A stretch of 64,000 nt of DNA, taken from positions 1 to 64,000 of the forward strand of contig JAOXRU010000618.1 of the NCBI GenBank assembly GCA_025800395.1, written 5' to 3'. The notes below the pieces were generated by a model. The model was not told the origin of the DNA. It did not search any database and was given only the letters and a program-made list of their open reading frames with translations. The translations under genes were made by a program, and so were the position numbers. How positions within the stretch are numbered: position 1 is the first letter of the stretch; the number at the start of each line of letters is the position of its first letter. Source of the DNA: Flavobacteriaceae bacterium. GTDB taxonomy: Bacteria; Bacteroidota; Bacteroidia; Flavobacteriales; Flavobacteriaceae. This document shows, in pieces, positions 63,110-64,000 of the stretch.

Positions 63110-63247
63110 ATGTTTCGTTTTTTTAAAAACCTCTTCAAGAAAAAAGAAGAGGAGTCAACTTTCGGTTATGAAATAGAAATCGAACTCACTCATTGGGATT
63201 TACTTTTTATTTGCCTTATTATTGTTTTACTATTTGTGTTGTTTTAA
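63110..63247 (+). CDS. 45-aa single-pass membrane protein
   Basis: A small protein in a clean frame: MFRFFKNLFKKKEEESTFGY, then EIEIELTHWDLL and a C-terminal hydrophobic helix (FICLIIVLLFVLF). The N-terminus is amphipathic and basic; the last 15 residues can span or anchor in the membrane. A promoter with a metal-repressor-like palindrome lies 40 nt upstream. Not a family I recognise. The leader 63071-63109 has no strong ribosome site, normal for Bacteroidota. Confidence 0.55.
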   Translation: MFRFFKNLFKKKEEESTFGYEIEIELTHWDLLFICLIIVLLFVLF

Positions 63248-63642
63248 CAATAGGGGTAATATTTTACTATATGTTCTGCAAAATAATGTTACTGCATTGA
63301 ACAGCATATTTTTTCATTTCATTACTATATTAGCTGTGATTGAAAATGATCTGCTAGAATCAAAAAACCAAGTTTTGATTTGAGTAAACTAGGAAAGTAT
63401 ATTTAAAGATGGAAGGAGACAAAGTGGTTTATAGTATCTATTTAGATGTTTTTTGCAGAGCAATCAAATATATATACAAAATTAACAATTGCTCGTTACC
63501 GCTACAAAGGGCAACGCAGGTGTAAATCACTCTCTTCTTAAGATGCAGTTTTAAAAATAAATAAAGTGATTTTTCTATAGTTTTGATTTTTTAATTCGCA
63601 TAAAACCTTAATTTAGCAGGCAGAATTACTAAAAATAATAGC
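63248..63642. other. intergenic region upstream of kdnA
   Basis: Two weak hairpins: ATCAAAA / TTTTGAT around 63358-63378, and AAATCACT / AGTGATTT around 63525-63573 with a T run after it (terminator-like, large loop). The stretch 63487-63530 (gctcgttaccgctacaaagg and onward) has more G and C than its surroundings and could be structured. No TAnnTTTG box is evident just before kdnA. Confidence 0.4.
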
Positions 63643-64000
63643 ATGCCTGGATTTGAATTATTTGGAGATATGGAACGCAAAGAAGTAAACGATGTATTAG
63701 AATCGGGAGTACTGATGCGTTATGGTTTTGATGGAAATAGAAACGGCCATTGGAAAGCCAAAGAATTAGAAGCTGCTTTGGAGGCACGTATGCAAGTCAA
63801 TCACGCCCAATTGGTAAGTAGTGGAACGGCAGCGCTTACTGTGGCCTTGGCTAGTGCAGGAGTAGGGGCAGGAGATGAAGTCATCATGCCAACATTTACT
63901 TTTGTGGCGAGTTTTGAATCTATTATTGCAATTGGCGCTGTGCCTATACTTGTAGATGTAGACGATACGCTTACATTAGACCCTGTTGCCGTGGAGGCAG
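63643..64000 (+). CDS. kdnA: 8-amino-3,8-dideoxy-Kdo transaminase KdnA (5' part, cut by window end)
   Basis: The first 119 codons of a DegT/DnrJ/EryC1 (sugar aminotransferase) protein. The start MPGFELFGDMERKEVNDVLE, then RYGFDGNRNGHWKAKELE and LVSSGTAALTVALASAGVGA (with GDEVIMPTFTFVAS after it), closely resembles Shewanella KdnA, which aminates 8-oxo-Kdo with PLP and glutamate to give 8-amino-Kdo. The SSGTAAL segment is the PLP phosphate-binding region. The catalytic Lys lies beyond the window. kdnB, its partner, is at 50539-51618. The frame runs off the window end. Confidence 0.85.
   Translation, partial: MPGFELFGDMERKEVNDVLESGVLMRYGFDGNRNGHWKAKELEAALEARMQVNHAQLVSSGTAALTVALASAGVGAGDEVIMPTFTFVASFESIIAIGAVPILVDVDDTLTLDPVAVEA

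Overview
The window reads as chromosome of a marine-type Flavobacteriaceae (Bacteroidota) species. The evidence is an operon for a type IX secretion (T9SS) / gliding adhesin ending in a CHU_C-type sorting domain, Bacteroidota-type lipoproteins, a fused E1 alpha/beta 2-oxoacid dehydrogenase, DUF3822 next to rsmD, and many upstream copies of the Bacteroidota -7 promoter element TAnnTTTG. Most genes are ordinary housekeeping or envelope genes.

Layout. 1-486: a hairpin plus a 42-bp tandem repeat array just beyond the 3' end of the T9SS operon. 487-15604 (minus): giant 4081-aa adhesin, PorP/SprF-like protein, and OmpA/TPR/PD40 protein. 16215-20070: dnaX, miaE, hemN. 20238-28900: patatin, M1 aminopeptidase, recG, a PLD-like protein with a suspicious 5' end, OmpA lipoprotein, glycosyltransferase. 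28933-34199: HsdR-N-like protein, holA, two tandem ppk2 genes, a lipoprotein and an LpxR-like deacylase. 34507-41927: fhs, a MarR-GNAT fusion, an LpxL-like acyltransferase, rhomboid protease, SIMPL protein and fused E1. 41928-47562: a gap with an orphan minus-strand terminator, a Bax-inhibitor protein, RNase P RNA, the rsmD operon and a RecD-like helicase. 47563-47902: an unexplained structured intergenic element. 47903-51618: DUF4126-kdsB-HAD-CAT-like-kdnB. 51824-53594: a double ecotin-like lipoprotein and yebC. 53915-61876: an AT-rich block with a tripartite RND pump, an ABC transmembrane protein lacking an ATPase, and a membrane-anchored AraC-type regulator, ending at the 3' side of tRNA-Ser(UGA). 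62155 to the end: a TSUP permease, a 45-aa membrane protein behind a metal-regulator-like palindrome, and the start of kdnA.

How the genes fit together. Several genes act on the outer membrane or lipopolysaccharide: kdsB activates Kdo, kdnB and kdnA should convert Kdo to 8-amino-Kdo, an LpxL-like enzyme acylates lipid A, and an LpxR-like enzyme may deacylate it. The AT-rich block sits between kdnB and kdnA, uses TTA rather than TTG for leucine, and looks acquired.

Most notable observations: (1) a lipoprotein with two ecotin-like protease-inhibitor domains whose inferred P1 residues differ (Leu and Arg); (2) an RND pump lacking the TM4 acidic pair but carrying an Asp pair at the pseudo-symmetric place in TM10, co-encoded with an NBD-less ABC membrane domain; (3) an intergenic element near 47.7 kb with two crossing helices; (4) a DtxR/MntR-like palindrome placed between promoter elements ahead of a 45-aa membrane protein; (5) 20 near-identical Calx-beta repeats in the adhesin. 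All assignments come from reading the sequence; no searches were run.
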